DNA of 64,000 bases, taken from NCBI RefSeq assembly GCF_036588685.1, contig NC_086384.1:15762195-15826194 (forward strand), given 5' to 3'. Each line of letters begins with the position of its first letter. Position 1 is the first letter of the stretch. This DNA comes from Mytilus trossulus (taxonomy: Eukaryota > Mollusca > Bivalvia > Mytilida > Mytilidae). The notes beneath the pieces are model-generated. The model did no database searches. It saw only the letters and a list, made by a program, of their open reading frames with translations, and was not told the DNA's origin. This document shows positions 34,765-45,800 of this stretch, piece by piece. The translations under genes were made by a program, and so were the position numbers.

Positions 34765-34860
34765 AAGAGGGACGAAAGATACCAAAGGGACAGTCAAACT
34801 CATAAATCTAAAACAAACTGACAACGCCATGGCTAAAAATGAAAAAGACAAACAGAAAAA
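34765..34860 (-). repeat. dispersed repeat E fragment
   Basis: 'gacgaaagataccaaaggga' to 'gccatggctaaaaatgaaaa', inserted within the minisatellite. Confidence 0.65.
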
Positions 34861-34909
34861 GACTACCTGTTTTAGTGTTAAATACAACCCTACCCGTTTT
34901 TATGTTAAA

Positions 34910-35145
34910 TAAAGTCAGGAAAATGGCAGTTGTTATCTTAAAGTTCGTTTCTGTGTGTGTTGCATGGTCGTTTGTTTTTTTGTTGCACTTCAGTGTTTCT
35001 GTTGTTTCGTTATTTTCTTCTTATAGTTGATCATGTTGGTGTGTTTCCCTCAGTTTTAGTTTGAAACCCTGATTTATTTTCTCATGTTTCTCTCAATCGA
35101 TTTATGACTTTCGAACAGCGGTATACTACTGTTGCCTTTACTTAA
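34910..35145 (+). repeat. dispersed repeat B copy
   Basis: 'agtcaggaaaatggcagttg', 'ttccctcagttttagtttga' and 'cgaacagcggtatactactg'. Confidence 0.65.
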
Positions 35146-35154
35146 CATAATATA

Positions 35155-35545
35155 AAAAAGAAGATGCGGTATAATTGCCAATGAGACTCTCCACAAGAGA
35201 CCAAAATGACACAGAAAATAACAACTTTAGGTCACCGTACAGCCTTCAAAAATGAGAAGCAAAGCCCATACCGCATATATATAGTCCGCTATAAAAGGCC
35301 CCGAAATGACAAATGTAAAACAATTCAAACGAGAAAACAAACGGCCTAATTTATGTACAAAAAATGAACGAAACACAAATATGTAACACATCATTAAACA
35401 ACAACCACTGAATTACAGGCTCCTGACTTGTGACAGGCACATTCATGCAGAATGTGGCGGGGTTAAAACATGTTCGCGGGATCCCAACCCCACCCCCTAT
35501 TCTTGGACAGTGGTGTAACATTACAATATAAGAAAGAGCTATAAA
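35155..35545 (-). repeat. dispersed repeat A, copy 5 (inverted)
   Basis: 'gatgcggtataattgccaat', 'gaggctcctgacttgtgaca'-type text and 'gcagaatgtggcggggttaa', the reverse complement of 6930-7262. Confidence 0.65.
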
Positions 35546-36127
35546 AATCAGTTGAAAAAGGCTTTACTCATCAGATGGATACAAATATAAATCATTCTTA
35601 AATTCTCAAATGATTGGCTTCCCAGACAATAATTGGCCGACAAGTTTTCCATATGCAGTTACCTCAGGGTGACCTTTTCTTAAAATCCGATGATCGCACT
35701 TCACAAGTGCGAAGAGGATAACCAAATTGGCAGAGAGAGTCAACAAACGTTAACATCACTACGTCATTGAAATAAAATATATCTTATTGTACATGTTATA
35801 CTCAATATCCATGCTTCTTTGTTCATTGTTTACAAAGGAGACAATCGGTAAACTTTGGCTTCAAAACACGACCGTTAATTAACTGTCATATTTTCACATC
35901 AACGCTGACCGAGTGAAATAATTTTTTTTACGATTATACGATATGGATTGGATTCGTAAAAAAAAGGTAAAAATGATGTATGCATGCATTGGTTCAAGAA
36001 TTGAATTAACTTATTTTTCGTCAGTCAGTCGTCCAATATGACTTAAATATACGCCTACCTGTATTTATGGTGAATATACGCCTACCTGTATTTATGGTGA
36101 ATAAAAGCCTACCTGTTTTAACATGTT

Positions 36128-36510
36128 TAATGTATAAAAAGTAAAATCACAAAAATACTGAACTCAGAGGAAAATCAATTTGGAAAGTCCATAATCACAT
36201 GGCAAAATCAAAAAACAAAACGCATCAAAAACGAATGGACAAGAACTGTCATATTCCTGACTTGGTACAGGCATTTTCAAATGCAGAAAATGGTGGATTA
36301 AACCTGGTTCTATAGCGCTAACCCTCTCACTTTAATAACAGTCTCATCAAATTCCGTTACATTTACATGATGCGTTAAATAAACAGTCACAATCAATAAA
36401 ATAGTCAAAATATGGGAACATCAGTCATCATCGTATAACAATTTAACAGGACACAACAACATCTACTATCTACGAACACATGGATTGATTTGAGTGTCTG
36501 ACGTCAGAAA
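36128..36510 (+). repeat. dispersed repeat D, fullest copy
   Basis: 'aaaagtaaaatcacaaaaat', 'gaaagtccataatcacatgg', 'tcctgacttggtacaggcat' and 'attgatttgagtgtctgacg'. It interrupts the 30-bp minisatellite. Confidence 0.65.
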
Positions 36511-36802
36511 AATATATAATATAACCCTACCTGGCTTTTTTTTTATGTTTAATATACACCTACCTGTTTTTTATGTTTGATATAAACCTACCTGTTTTTT
36601 ATGTTTCAATTTCCCATGATATTCCAGCTGCCAGAATGGTTAATGAATAAACAACAAGATACTGATATTACAATTCAAATCCCCTTAACTCTCAACAATG
36701 TTACATTTTCCATATTTATCACACAATTTCCAAATGTTAAAAAAAAAATCAAACAATCAAAAAAGAAATTAACACACATGAAATCCATCACAATCACATG
36801 CT

Positions 36803-36951
36803 GATAAAGCTATCTTGGCCCTAGCTATGTACACCACAAGTTAATAAAACTATCTTGTCTCTAGCTATTGTCCATCACAAGTTAATAAAGCTATCTTGTC
36901 CACCACAAGTTAATACAGCTATCTTGTCCTTAGCTACTGTCCACCACAAGT
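36803..36951 (+). repeat. 40-bp minisatellite, left part
   Basis: Units of 'gttaataaagctatcttgtc' + 'cctagctattgtccaccaca', three to four copies. It continues at 39424-39515 beyond the LINE 2 insertion. Confidence 0.8.
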
Positions 36952-39423
36952 CAAGGAAAAGAGAACAAGGACAGAGAGAAAACATAAGAAAAACATGGTC
37001 TTGGAGAAATAAATGAGAATGGAGAAAAGCTAGTTGAATTCTGTGAGATGAATGAGCTTGTGATAGGAGGCAGTTTATTTCGAAATAAGAACATACACAA
37101 GGAGACATGGGAATCACCTGATGGAAAAACAAAAAATCAGATTGACCACATCATTATAAGTCAGAGATGGAGAAGCTCACTACAAGACGTTAGAGTTATG
37201 AGAGGAGCAGATATCAGCTCAGACCACCATCTTATCATAGCCAAAGTAAAAATTAAACTTGCAAAAGGGACCAAAGTCGAACAAAAACGAATTAAGTATA
37301 ATGTGGAGAAGCTCAAAGACCTACATCTCAAAGATCAATTCCAAATCGAGCTCAGAAACAGATTTGAAGTACTTAAAGATTGGCCAGACCTGGATATAAA
37401 TAATGAATGGGAAGTGGGAAGAGATATCATCAAGGGAGTGTGTGAAGATGTACTTGGTAGAAAAACAAACAAAAAGAAAGATTGGATGTCACATGGAACG
37501 TGGCATAAAGTAGAAGAGAGAAGGAAAATGAAGGAAAAGGTTAACAATGCAAGAACAAGGGCTCAGAAACAAGAAGCACAAAACAAACACCAACTCCTCA
37601 ACAAAAATGTGAAAAAATGTTGTAGGAAAGACAAGAGAGAATATGTAAATGATCTAGCAACTGAAGCAGAATTTGCTGCATATAAGGGCGACATCAAAAC
37701 CTTGTACAATATCACCAAAACCCTTAGTAGACGAAAACCAGCTTAAACCAGTAAAGGATAAAGATGGAAAAGTACTAACCAATCTTAATGGACAGATCGA
37801 AAGATGGAACGAATACTTTGTCAATGTCCTGAATAGACCAGAACCAGACCAACCAGTTATAGTAGAGCCAGCTGGGGTAACATTAAAATAGATAACATCA
37901 AGAAATATGAAGTGAAAAAGGCCATCAAAGCACTCAAAAATGGAAAATCTGCAGACTTAGATGAAATACCACCTGAAATTTTCAAATCTGGAGGCAATGA
38001 CAAATCGAATACGTGCACAAACTCCTGAATAAGATCTGGCAGGAAGAAAAAATATCAACAGAATGGTTAAAGGGTTTGTTAGTGAAGCTGCCAAAGAAAG
38101 GTGATTTAGGGTTATGTGAGAATTGGAGAGGCATAACACTTTTATCAGTAGCTTGTAAAATACTGTGCAGAATTATACTCAGCCGAATTAAAGATGCAAT
38201 TAATCAGGTATTGAGAGACGAACAAGCAGGTTTCAGATCAGACAGAAGCTGCACTGACCAAATATCAACACTACGTACCATCATTGAACAATCGACAGAA
38301 TGGCAATCATTCCTCTACATCAACTTTGTCGATTTTGAAAGGGCATTCGATAGTGTCAACAGAGAAGGGCCGTGGCAACTGCTAAGGCATTATGGGATAC
38401 CAACTAAAATTGTAAACATGATCAAGGCGTTGTATGAGGATTTCACAGTACAGGTGATACATGAATCATCATTCACCAATCCTTTCCATGTAAATACTGG
38501 TGTGAAACAAGGCTGCCTACTCTCCCCTACACTATTATTGATAGCTATAGACTGGGTAACAAAGCAAGCATTAGACAATACACCAAGAGGTATACAGTGG
38601 AACGTCGCACGAAGGCTGGAAGACCTAGATTTTGCAGATGATCTAGCGCTGTTATCTCACCGTTTAAAAGACATGAGAGACAAAACCACCGAAATCCATG
38701 AAACAGGAAAAAAACTAGGGCTAAAAATCAACATCAAGAAGACAAAAATTATGAATGTAAAGACCAGAAAAGGAGGAACAGTGTCAATTGAAGAAGTAGA
38801 TCAGTTTACTTATTTAGGAAGCATCATGGATAGAACTGGTGGGACAGATGCAGACATCAGGACGAGAATAAGTAAAGCTCGACAAGCATTTGCTGTGCTG
38901 AAGCCAGTTTGGAAATCAACAGCATTTACAGAAAACACCAAAATTCGCATTTTTAACACAAATGTTAAATCATTCCTTTTTTTTTATTGCGCAGAGACCT
39001 GGAGACTTACAGCAGGGGTACAACATCAAATCCAGGTTTTTATCAACAAATGCCTGCGCCAAATTTGTAAATTTTGGTGGCCAGAAACCGTTAGTAACTA
39101 ATGCTTACCGGGGTATGGGAAAGAACCAACCAGGAATCAGCAGATAAACAGCTGAAGAGGAGAACTTGGCAATGGATTAGGCATACTTTGAGGAAACCTG
39201 TAGGTACCATCACTAGACAGGCATTAGAATGGAATTCCCAAGGACATCGGAGACCGGGAAGACCATTTCACAGCTGGAGAAGATCAAGGCACAAAGAGCT
39301 GGAGGAAATTGGATATACCTGGACCGAAGCAAAAGGATAGCCCAAAATAGAGTAAGATGGAAAGCAACTGTAGCAGCCCTATGTTCCACAAGGAGCCAAG
39401 AGCATTAAGTCAAGTAAGTCAAG
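36952..39423 (+). mobile_element. RTE/CFDP2-like LINE 2, 5'-truncated
   Basis: A 2.47-kb insertion in the 40-bp minisatellite. It starts inside the endonuclease domain and ends with a short (aagtc)n-type tail, 'aagtcaagtaagtcaagtag'. 'tagctactgtccaccacaag' at 36931-36951 recurs with one mismatch at 39424-39444, which can be a target-site duplication or simply the array unit. It belongs to the same group as LINE 1 but is clearly a different family. Confidence 0.85.
37048..39410 (+). pseudogene. endonuclease (C-term)-reverse transcriptase of LINE 2, broken
   Basis: Readable in order: endonuclease end ([42 protein letters not shown]) and linker to about 37720; RT with IKALKNGKSADLDEIPPEIF, LRDEQAGFRSDRSCTDQI, INFVDFERAFDSVNR, GVKQGCLLSP and FADDLALLSH (about 37900-38760); then FTYLGSIMDRTGG, a stop at 39099-39101, and, in other frames, TWQWIRHTLRKP, RRPGRPFHSWRR and KATVAALCSTRSQEH. 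Frame changes are seen near 37720, 37870, 38005, 39100 and 39335. The 362-residue block 38013-39101 is the longest intact piece and still holds the catalytic FADD box. Confidence 0.85.
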
Positions 39424-39515
39424 TAGCTACTGTCCACCCCAAGTTAATAAAGCTAGCTTGTCCCTAGCTATTGTCCACCACAAGTTAATAAAGTTATCTT
39501 GTCCCTATCTATGGT
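39424..39515 (+). repeat. 40-bp minisatellite, right part
   Basis: Two further units ('aagttaataaagctagcttg', 'aagttaataaagttatcttg') continuing the array at 36803-36951. Confidence 0.8.
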
Positions 39516-39518
39516 CCA

Positions 39519-40225
39519 TTTATGACGAAAAAAGGTGTTGAAAACTGGTTATTTCAATAAATTCTGCAAAAAATCCTTTGACAGAACAAAATTCAAACAT
39601 GATCTGTAATTTGTCATAATTAAACTCTTTACCAATTTTCAAATCAACATCTTCAAGGATGACAAAAAAAGAGCAAAAAAAAATGATCATTTGAGTTAAT
39701 TTTTTAAGTCCAAGGACCATAACACTACTCAAAATCATCAGACTGGAACAAAATTCAAACTTGAACTGTAACTTGTCGGGGAAAACTATATAATAATTAT
39801 CAAATCAATAACTTAAAGGATGACGAAAAAAGTGCAGAAAACTGATTATTTGAGTGATTTTTTTAAGTCAAAGGACCATAACTCTGCTCAAAATCATCAG
39901 ACTGGAACAAAATTCAAACTTGAACTGTAACTTGTCAGGGTGAAACTATGTAATAATCATCAAATCAATAACATAAAGGATGACGAAATAAGTGCAGAAA
40001 ACTGATTATTTGAGTAAATTTTTTAAGTCCAAGGACCATAACTCTGCACAAAATGATAAGACCGGAACAAAATTCAAACTTGATCTGTAACTTTTCATGA
40101 TAGAGTAATACACCAAATATCAAATCAATATCTTCAAGCATGAAGAAAAAAAGTTTGGAAAATTGATTTGCCGGACTGACCGATGGTCAGACAAACGGAG
40201 TGCAAACCTAATGTTCCCTTCCGCT
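39519..40225 (+). repeat. 160-bp tandem array, about 4 units
   Basis: Unit landmarks 'aaggatgacgaaaaa-gtgcag' at 39657, 39818, 39978 and (decayed) 40138, spaced 161, 160 and 160 bp, with a shorter first unit at 39519. Each contains 'aaggaccataac' and 'ggaacaaaattcaaacttga'. The array ends in 'gactgaccgatggtcagaca' text. Confidence 0.85.
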
Positions 40226-40269
40226 TTGTCTGTAGGTGACTTATAACATATGTTAGTCAATAAAAAGAC

Positions 40270-40860
40270 ATATCTTTAAAGCTAGTTAAGGTTGCTGGCA
40301 TTTTTATGTTTATGAAGACAACAAAAATAAGTTTTCATAAAAAACATTTTATATTTTGTAAAACATATACTAAAATTGTAAAAACACACAATCTACATAA
40401 AATATGTATAAATTCATAACAAATTAATAAATAATAAAAATAAATAACAAAATTCTAACAATGGTAAACTTAAATATTAAGGTGAAACATGATGTAATCT
40501 TCAATTTACAAAAAAAATGGGTAATTTTTAAACAACATATTCACACATATTTGTCTACGAATACTGACTAGATATCACAACAATCAAAACCACAACTAAA
40601 CACAAAGCTCATTAAAACAATGTGTAAAAATGTTAATTGTGTATCATAATATTTATAAACATTAGTAACCAATATTGTTCGGGGAATGTGTCAAGGTTTA
40701 ATACAAAATATGAAACAGATTTTACAATAATACATGTATTCAAATAATAATGAGTAGTGGAGAAATTGCTTTGATGGAGGTCTTTCCCTAGCTTTCATAA
40801 AATGAAGAACCCCCAAAAAATCGATGATAACTACCTTTCCTGTAATACAGTGTAACCTGA
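40270..40860. repeat. diverged duplicate of 22930-23460
   Basis: See the partner entry. Shared landmarks include 'atattttgtaaaacatata' and 'acacacaatctacat'. Direct orientation, no coding frame supported. Confidence 0.5.
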
Positions 40861-40889
40861 GTTACAACATCTCATTTATCTATACAACA

Positions 40890-41785
40890 TATATAGTTGA
40901 CCTATTACTTATAGTTGAAGAAAAATAGACTAAAACACAAAAACTTAACACTGTGCAATGAACCATGAAAATGTGGGCACGTTCAAATAAAACCTGCACG
41001 ACTGACATAAAGATCATAAAATATTTCCATACACCAAATATAGTTGACCTATAGCATATAGTATTAGATAAAAAGACCAACATTTAAATACTTAACTTTG
41101 ACCACTGAACCATGAAAATGAGGTCAAGGTCACATGACATCTGCCCGCTAGACATGTACACCTAAAGATCATTCCATACAACAAATATAGTTGACCTGTT
41201 GCATTTAGTATGAGAAAAACACACCAGAACACAATAACTTAACTATAACCACTGAACCATGAAAATGAGGTCAAGGTCAGGTGACACCTGCCAGTTGGAC
41301 ATGTACACCTTACAGTCCTTCCATACACCGAATATACAAGCCCTATTGCTTAAAGTATCTGAGATATGGACTTGACCACCAAAACTTAACCTTGTTCACT
41401 GATCCATGAAATGAGGTCGAGGTCAGGTGAAAACTGTCTGACAGACATGAGGACTTTGCAAGATACGCACATATCAAATATAGTTACCTTATTACTTATA
41501 ATAAGAAAGACGTCAACATTACAAAAAATCTGAATTTTTTTTCAAGTGGTCACTGAACCATGAAAATGAGGTCAAGGACATTGGACATGAAACTGACGAA
41601 AACTTCGTAACATGAAGCATCTATATACAAAGTATGAAGCATCCAAGTCTTCCACCTTCTAAAATATAAAGCTTTTAAGAAGTGAGCTAACGCCGCCGCC
41701 GCCATAGCCGCCGCTGTAGACGCCGCCGGATCACTATCCCTATGTCGAGCTTTCTGCAACAAAAGTTGCAGCCTCGACAATAATG
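40890..41785 (-). repeat. 147-bp tandem array, 5 units, with GCC-rich end
   Basis: Landmark 'aaccatgaaaatg' at 40961, 41108, 41255, (variant) 41402 and 41556: spacings 147, 147, 147 and 154. Units also hold 'atatagttgacctatt'-type text. The array is followed by 'gccgccgccgccatagccgc' and 'ggatcactatccctatgtcg', a tail I associate with a common mussel repeat. The 76-residue open frame at 41550-41780 lies in this tail and is not called. Confidence 0.85.
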
Positions 41786-41789
41786 CAGT

Positions 41790-42860
41790 GAATTTTTTTT
41801 TATTTTTTACAAAGCAACTTAATAAATTTTGTAAAGGAAACCATTGTTTTGTTAAACTGAATCTTTAAAATAATAGAACTTACAAAAAATTAAAGTCAGT
41901 GTTGAAAAAATTGAAATACTTAGCTTATATTCACTCAGGCAGACAATCCAACTGAATATGAGTTTTTCAAAAGTCAACTTAACCATATATTTATCAATAC
42001 AAAAGACTGTAATTGTTTTATTATGTATTCCAAGGGAAAACAATGATTTTCAAACATTATACAGTACTATACATTTAAAATCATTATATGATATGTCCTT
42101 GATTTTCAAGATATCATTAACTTTAGATCGTAAAGTATCCCCTCGGATTCCTCTCTATAACTCTAGTCAATGTTGTAGTACTAAGGGTAAAGATAACCTT
42201 CATTTTGCAATATTGTGAATCTATTGTAAACCATTGAATTGTATTTAGCTTGGTAAATTAAAGATTTTATAATTGTACATTTGCAGTTAAACCTTAGATT
42301 TATAACAGATTTATTCACTATGCATTACTTGTGTAATTCTTCATAAATTTAGGTAATTCTAATTTACATCATATTGTAACTTGAGTATCTATGTATAGTA
42401 TACTGAAATTCAGAAATTATTGCCATGGTTTTATTATTGCGAAAAAATGTGACAGGATTAACATTATAAAACGCAATAATTTAAACATGCATTTTGAAAT
42501 TTTCTAAATGAATTTAACAAGATTTTTCTAAATATTGCAAAAAATAACATGGCATTCTAGTCTAAAATGACAAAACCACAATAATAAATGCACGTCATTA
42601 TCTCTGAATTAACAGTATAAAATTGCATCAATGATTCACTGCACAATTTAGTGTGAACTACCAAAACTTGTGATAATCCTTGAAAGATATAGTACCTTTA
42701 GGGTATAGATTGCCAAAACTTGTGTATGAAAAATCTGAGTTCAATGATTTAAAATAAGTGATATAAGTTTCAATAGTTTTGATTTTCCCAGTACCCCTTA
42801 CAGTATGATCACACCACTAAGAGTAACTGCCTGTGTGAAAAATAGGAATAAAGGTTTCAC
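41790..42860. other. no gene seen; probably 3' flank of the Folate_rec-like gene
   Basis: AT-rich. The 3' UTR of the minus-strand gene ending at 42867 should run into this stretch; a minus-strand AATAAA is present near 42308-42313. No other gene. Confidence 0.4.
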
Positions 42861-42866
42861 TATATA

Positions 42867-45800
42867 TTAGCTTAGTATATCTTGTAAACTCATTAAAATG
42901 ATGGCTACTCCAAACATGATGGTTATGTTAACTTCAAGCAGCGATGTTCTTCCAAATACTGTTGGGTCAAAGTTGAAGCAATTTTTCTTCCCTTCTACAA
43001 GTCTGAAATTCTGTGCTTCACAAAATGATGTTTCGTTGAGATAGCTTTCACCTGGAACAAAAAAATAAATAAAAAAAAGCTGATAATACTAGCAAAAGAC
43101 TTTATTTCAAGGAATAATGTATCATATATTTTTCCTTCAACTGGCATTCATATTAGTTGTCATAACATGACACCAATGAACTCATCATTTTTTGATTATT
43201 TGTTTTTTCCTTTTCATTAGAAAACAACATATTTCATCAGTGAACATTGTTTAACAATACAATTTAAGAGGCTGGCCAAGTAATATAATTCCACTGAATT
43301 TTTGGTTCCGATGCAATGTTTATATCATACAAAGGATATATATATGTCAAAGATATTTTCGAATCAACAGATGATGGCTCAGAAAATGATTTTAAAGTTT
43401 AAAATTTTGTACAAAATGAAGAGTTATCTCCCCTTTTCAATGAATTTTAAGTGCTTTCTATGTATTTTTTTCTCTTTATTTGTTGCAGTTAATAAAAAAA
43501 ATGTTTTTTTACTTTGAATATGTATGAATTTGTGATATGAAATAGATGAAAACATTTTGAAACAAAATATGTCATGTGCCATCCACTGCCTGTTTTTTCC
43601 ATGGACACCCTCTTAAGTGTAGTGTAGTGTATTACTGGCTCTTTCACATATGTTTAATCCAAATGCCATTTGTGTTTATTTCTTTGTTCAATGTTGTATT
43701 TAGAAGATAACCTAACCAGACTAAATGAGGACACTTGAGCAAAAATTACCACCTTGTACATTACATTTATATCTTCCCAAGTCAAAGTGAACTGCCTATT
43801 TAAGCAGTTCCTTAGCAGTTCCTTGGCAGTTTCTTAAATTTTAGGCAGTATTTTAGCAGTACAAAGCAGTTTTGATTTAGGCAGTTCAGAATAACTGCCT
43901 ACTGGTATATGATAACTGCCAAGCTTAGCAGTTCAAATATTTCTAGGCAGTTTTCAAAAGCAGTTTTTCTCAATGGCAGTTATTTATTGGCAGTTATTTA
44001 ATTTTTATTTCACAGACTAGATTTCAGCTTTATAAGCTTGGCAGTTATTTTATATAGCAGTTTCATTAGAATTTCTTTTAACTCTAAAAACATTTCTTGG
44101 CAGTTGTATTGAAATCAGAATAAACATGATAAATGTTGATCATCTTCAACTGACAATATATGTGCATGTATAAAATATTTGTTTTAGCTTATAATTTTAC
44201 CCCATGCCATATATATACTCATGATCCTGAAACTCATCATTGTACTTAACAAGTACTTAATATTAATATTTAAAAAAACTTCTTAATACTCTTATTAATA
44301 AAGAAATAATATCATAACAAATAAATCATTTCAGGTATATTATTAGATCATATAATAAACAGATATATCTTGATGGTTGACATAAATACGTTTATACTCA
44401 TGTACATTTTTACAGATTATCTATTAATTATTTTCCTGAAATTAATCTGAGCTAATATCATATGTTCATAATAAAGGATTTTCTTACTTTAATCTTTCTC
44501 ATATTTGTTTGGAAACTCGACAACAAAAAGATTTTTTCCACATTTCACAAAAGTGCATACTTTCAAAATATTTTGTAAAGGAACTGCAACAATATTTTCA
44601 AATTGAGTTGTTACTTGGTGACAAGACTGTTGATTTGTATATGATAACAATGTTGTAAACGGATGTATAAGAGCCACATTCAAAATTCCACCGTCAAAAT
44701 TTTCTATCTGAATAAATGTTTTTACACTCCCAAAATGTACTACATCTAGTGCATCATACTTCACAACACTCTGATTTCTTTTAAGTAAGCGCCCATAGGA
44801 AGTACCGTAAACTGCACTTGATATTTTGGTTATGAATATTTTTTTGTATTCAACTATATCAAGTTGAGGCAAGCATGTTCCTAGAAAATCACATACAGCA
44901 GTGTATTCTGAATCATCAAGTCTCATTTTAAATGTTTGCCCTAAGTGAAATATTCCCTCTTCGATACAATCTGCATTGTGAATGAAATTTGGTCTTGTCA
45001 TGCTATTAAATAAGGCTTCATCTGTTGATCCTTTGTCAATATGAAGTTCCTGTAATGTTGGTAGTGCTTGCATTTTTGTAATTGCATTAATAACTTGCAT
45101 TTCAATTCCAGTAGTTCCGTGAATGTTTTTAATAATATAGCCATTAAGATCTTCAAAAGCAAAACAATTATTCACAAACAATGGTCCATTAGCGCGTACA
45201 CAATCAGTGATATGCAAAAGCTGATGACAATTCATTGTTAGATATCTAGAAGAATATAAATTTGGGAAATTCTCAATGAAAAGAAATAAACATCTTTCGG
45301 CATTCTTTAGATCCTTGTCGGAAACATTTTCCCTTGCTAGGTTGTAAATTCCACGAACTAATAAAGAAAAATGTAAATAATATTCATTTGGCAAGATATC
45401 ATGAAGGACAGGCAAACTCCAAAGAAATAAAAAGTTCCGATACTCTGCAGACTTCCAATGGCTTAAATCATCTAAACTTCTTGGTGGTCTGGTTATATGT
45501 AAGTTTGGATGTATTGAACTTAGTCTTGTGTTTACTGATCCTTTATGTATAAACATTGAAAAATTCTCTGTTTTATGTTGCTTGTCAAACCACAAAGTAA
45601 GAAGCATTTTCATAACTCCAGCACATACCCCATGCATATAATCAATGACAAATCCATGGATAACATTGAAATGTTTCAAAAACATGAACCAGAAAGGTCC
45701 CTTGATCCCTCGAACAATAAAGTTCTTTTCATTTGTTTGGATTTTCCCAACAACTTGATTAACGTCGTCTTGTAAATTCTCCACTGTTCTTAATGGTCCC

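Larger units (their letters stand above)
34690..36605 (+). repeat. about 30-bp minisatellite (atgtttaatata-acctacctgtttt) split by other repeats
   Basis: Units appear at 34690-34750, 34862-34910, 36045-36125 and 36520-36603, with variants such as 'atatacgcctacctgtattt' and 'aatatacacctacctgtttt'. Between them sit copies of repeats E, B, A and D. The simplest reading is one array invaded repeatedly. Confidence 0.65.

Noticed and set aside
34839-35030. 63-residue plus frame with a hydrophobic end
   Set aside because: Derived from repeats E and B, found elsewhere in the window without coding constraint.
36875-38578. Minus-strand open frames (36875-37132, 37335-37547, 37957-38139, 38390-38578)
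   Set aside because: Antisense to the LINE 2 coding region; no motif of their own.
41550-41780. Alanine-rich 76-residue frame over gccgccgcc
   Set aside because: It is the low-complexity tail of the 147-bp array, not a gene.
39519-41785. CRISPR-like regular spacing of the 160- and 147-bp arrays
   Set aside because: Similarity extends across whole units rather than short repeats between unique spacers, so these are tandem repeats.
45334-45775. Plus-strand frames of 66-72 residues
   Set aside because: Antisense to the CACTA transposase.
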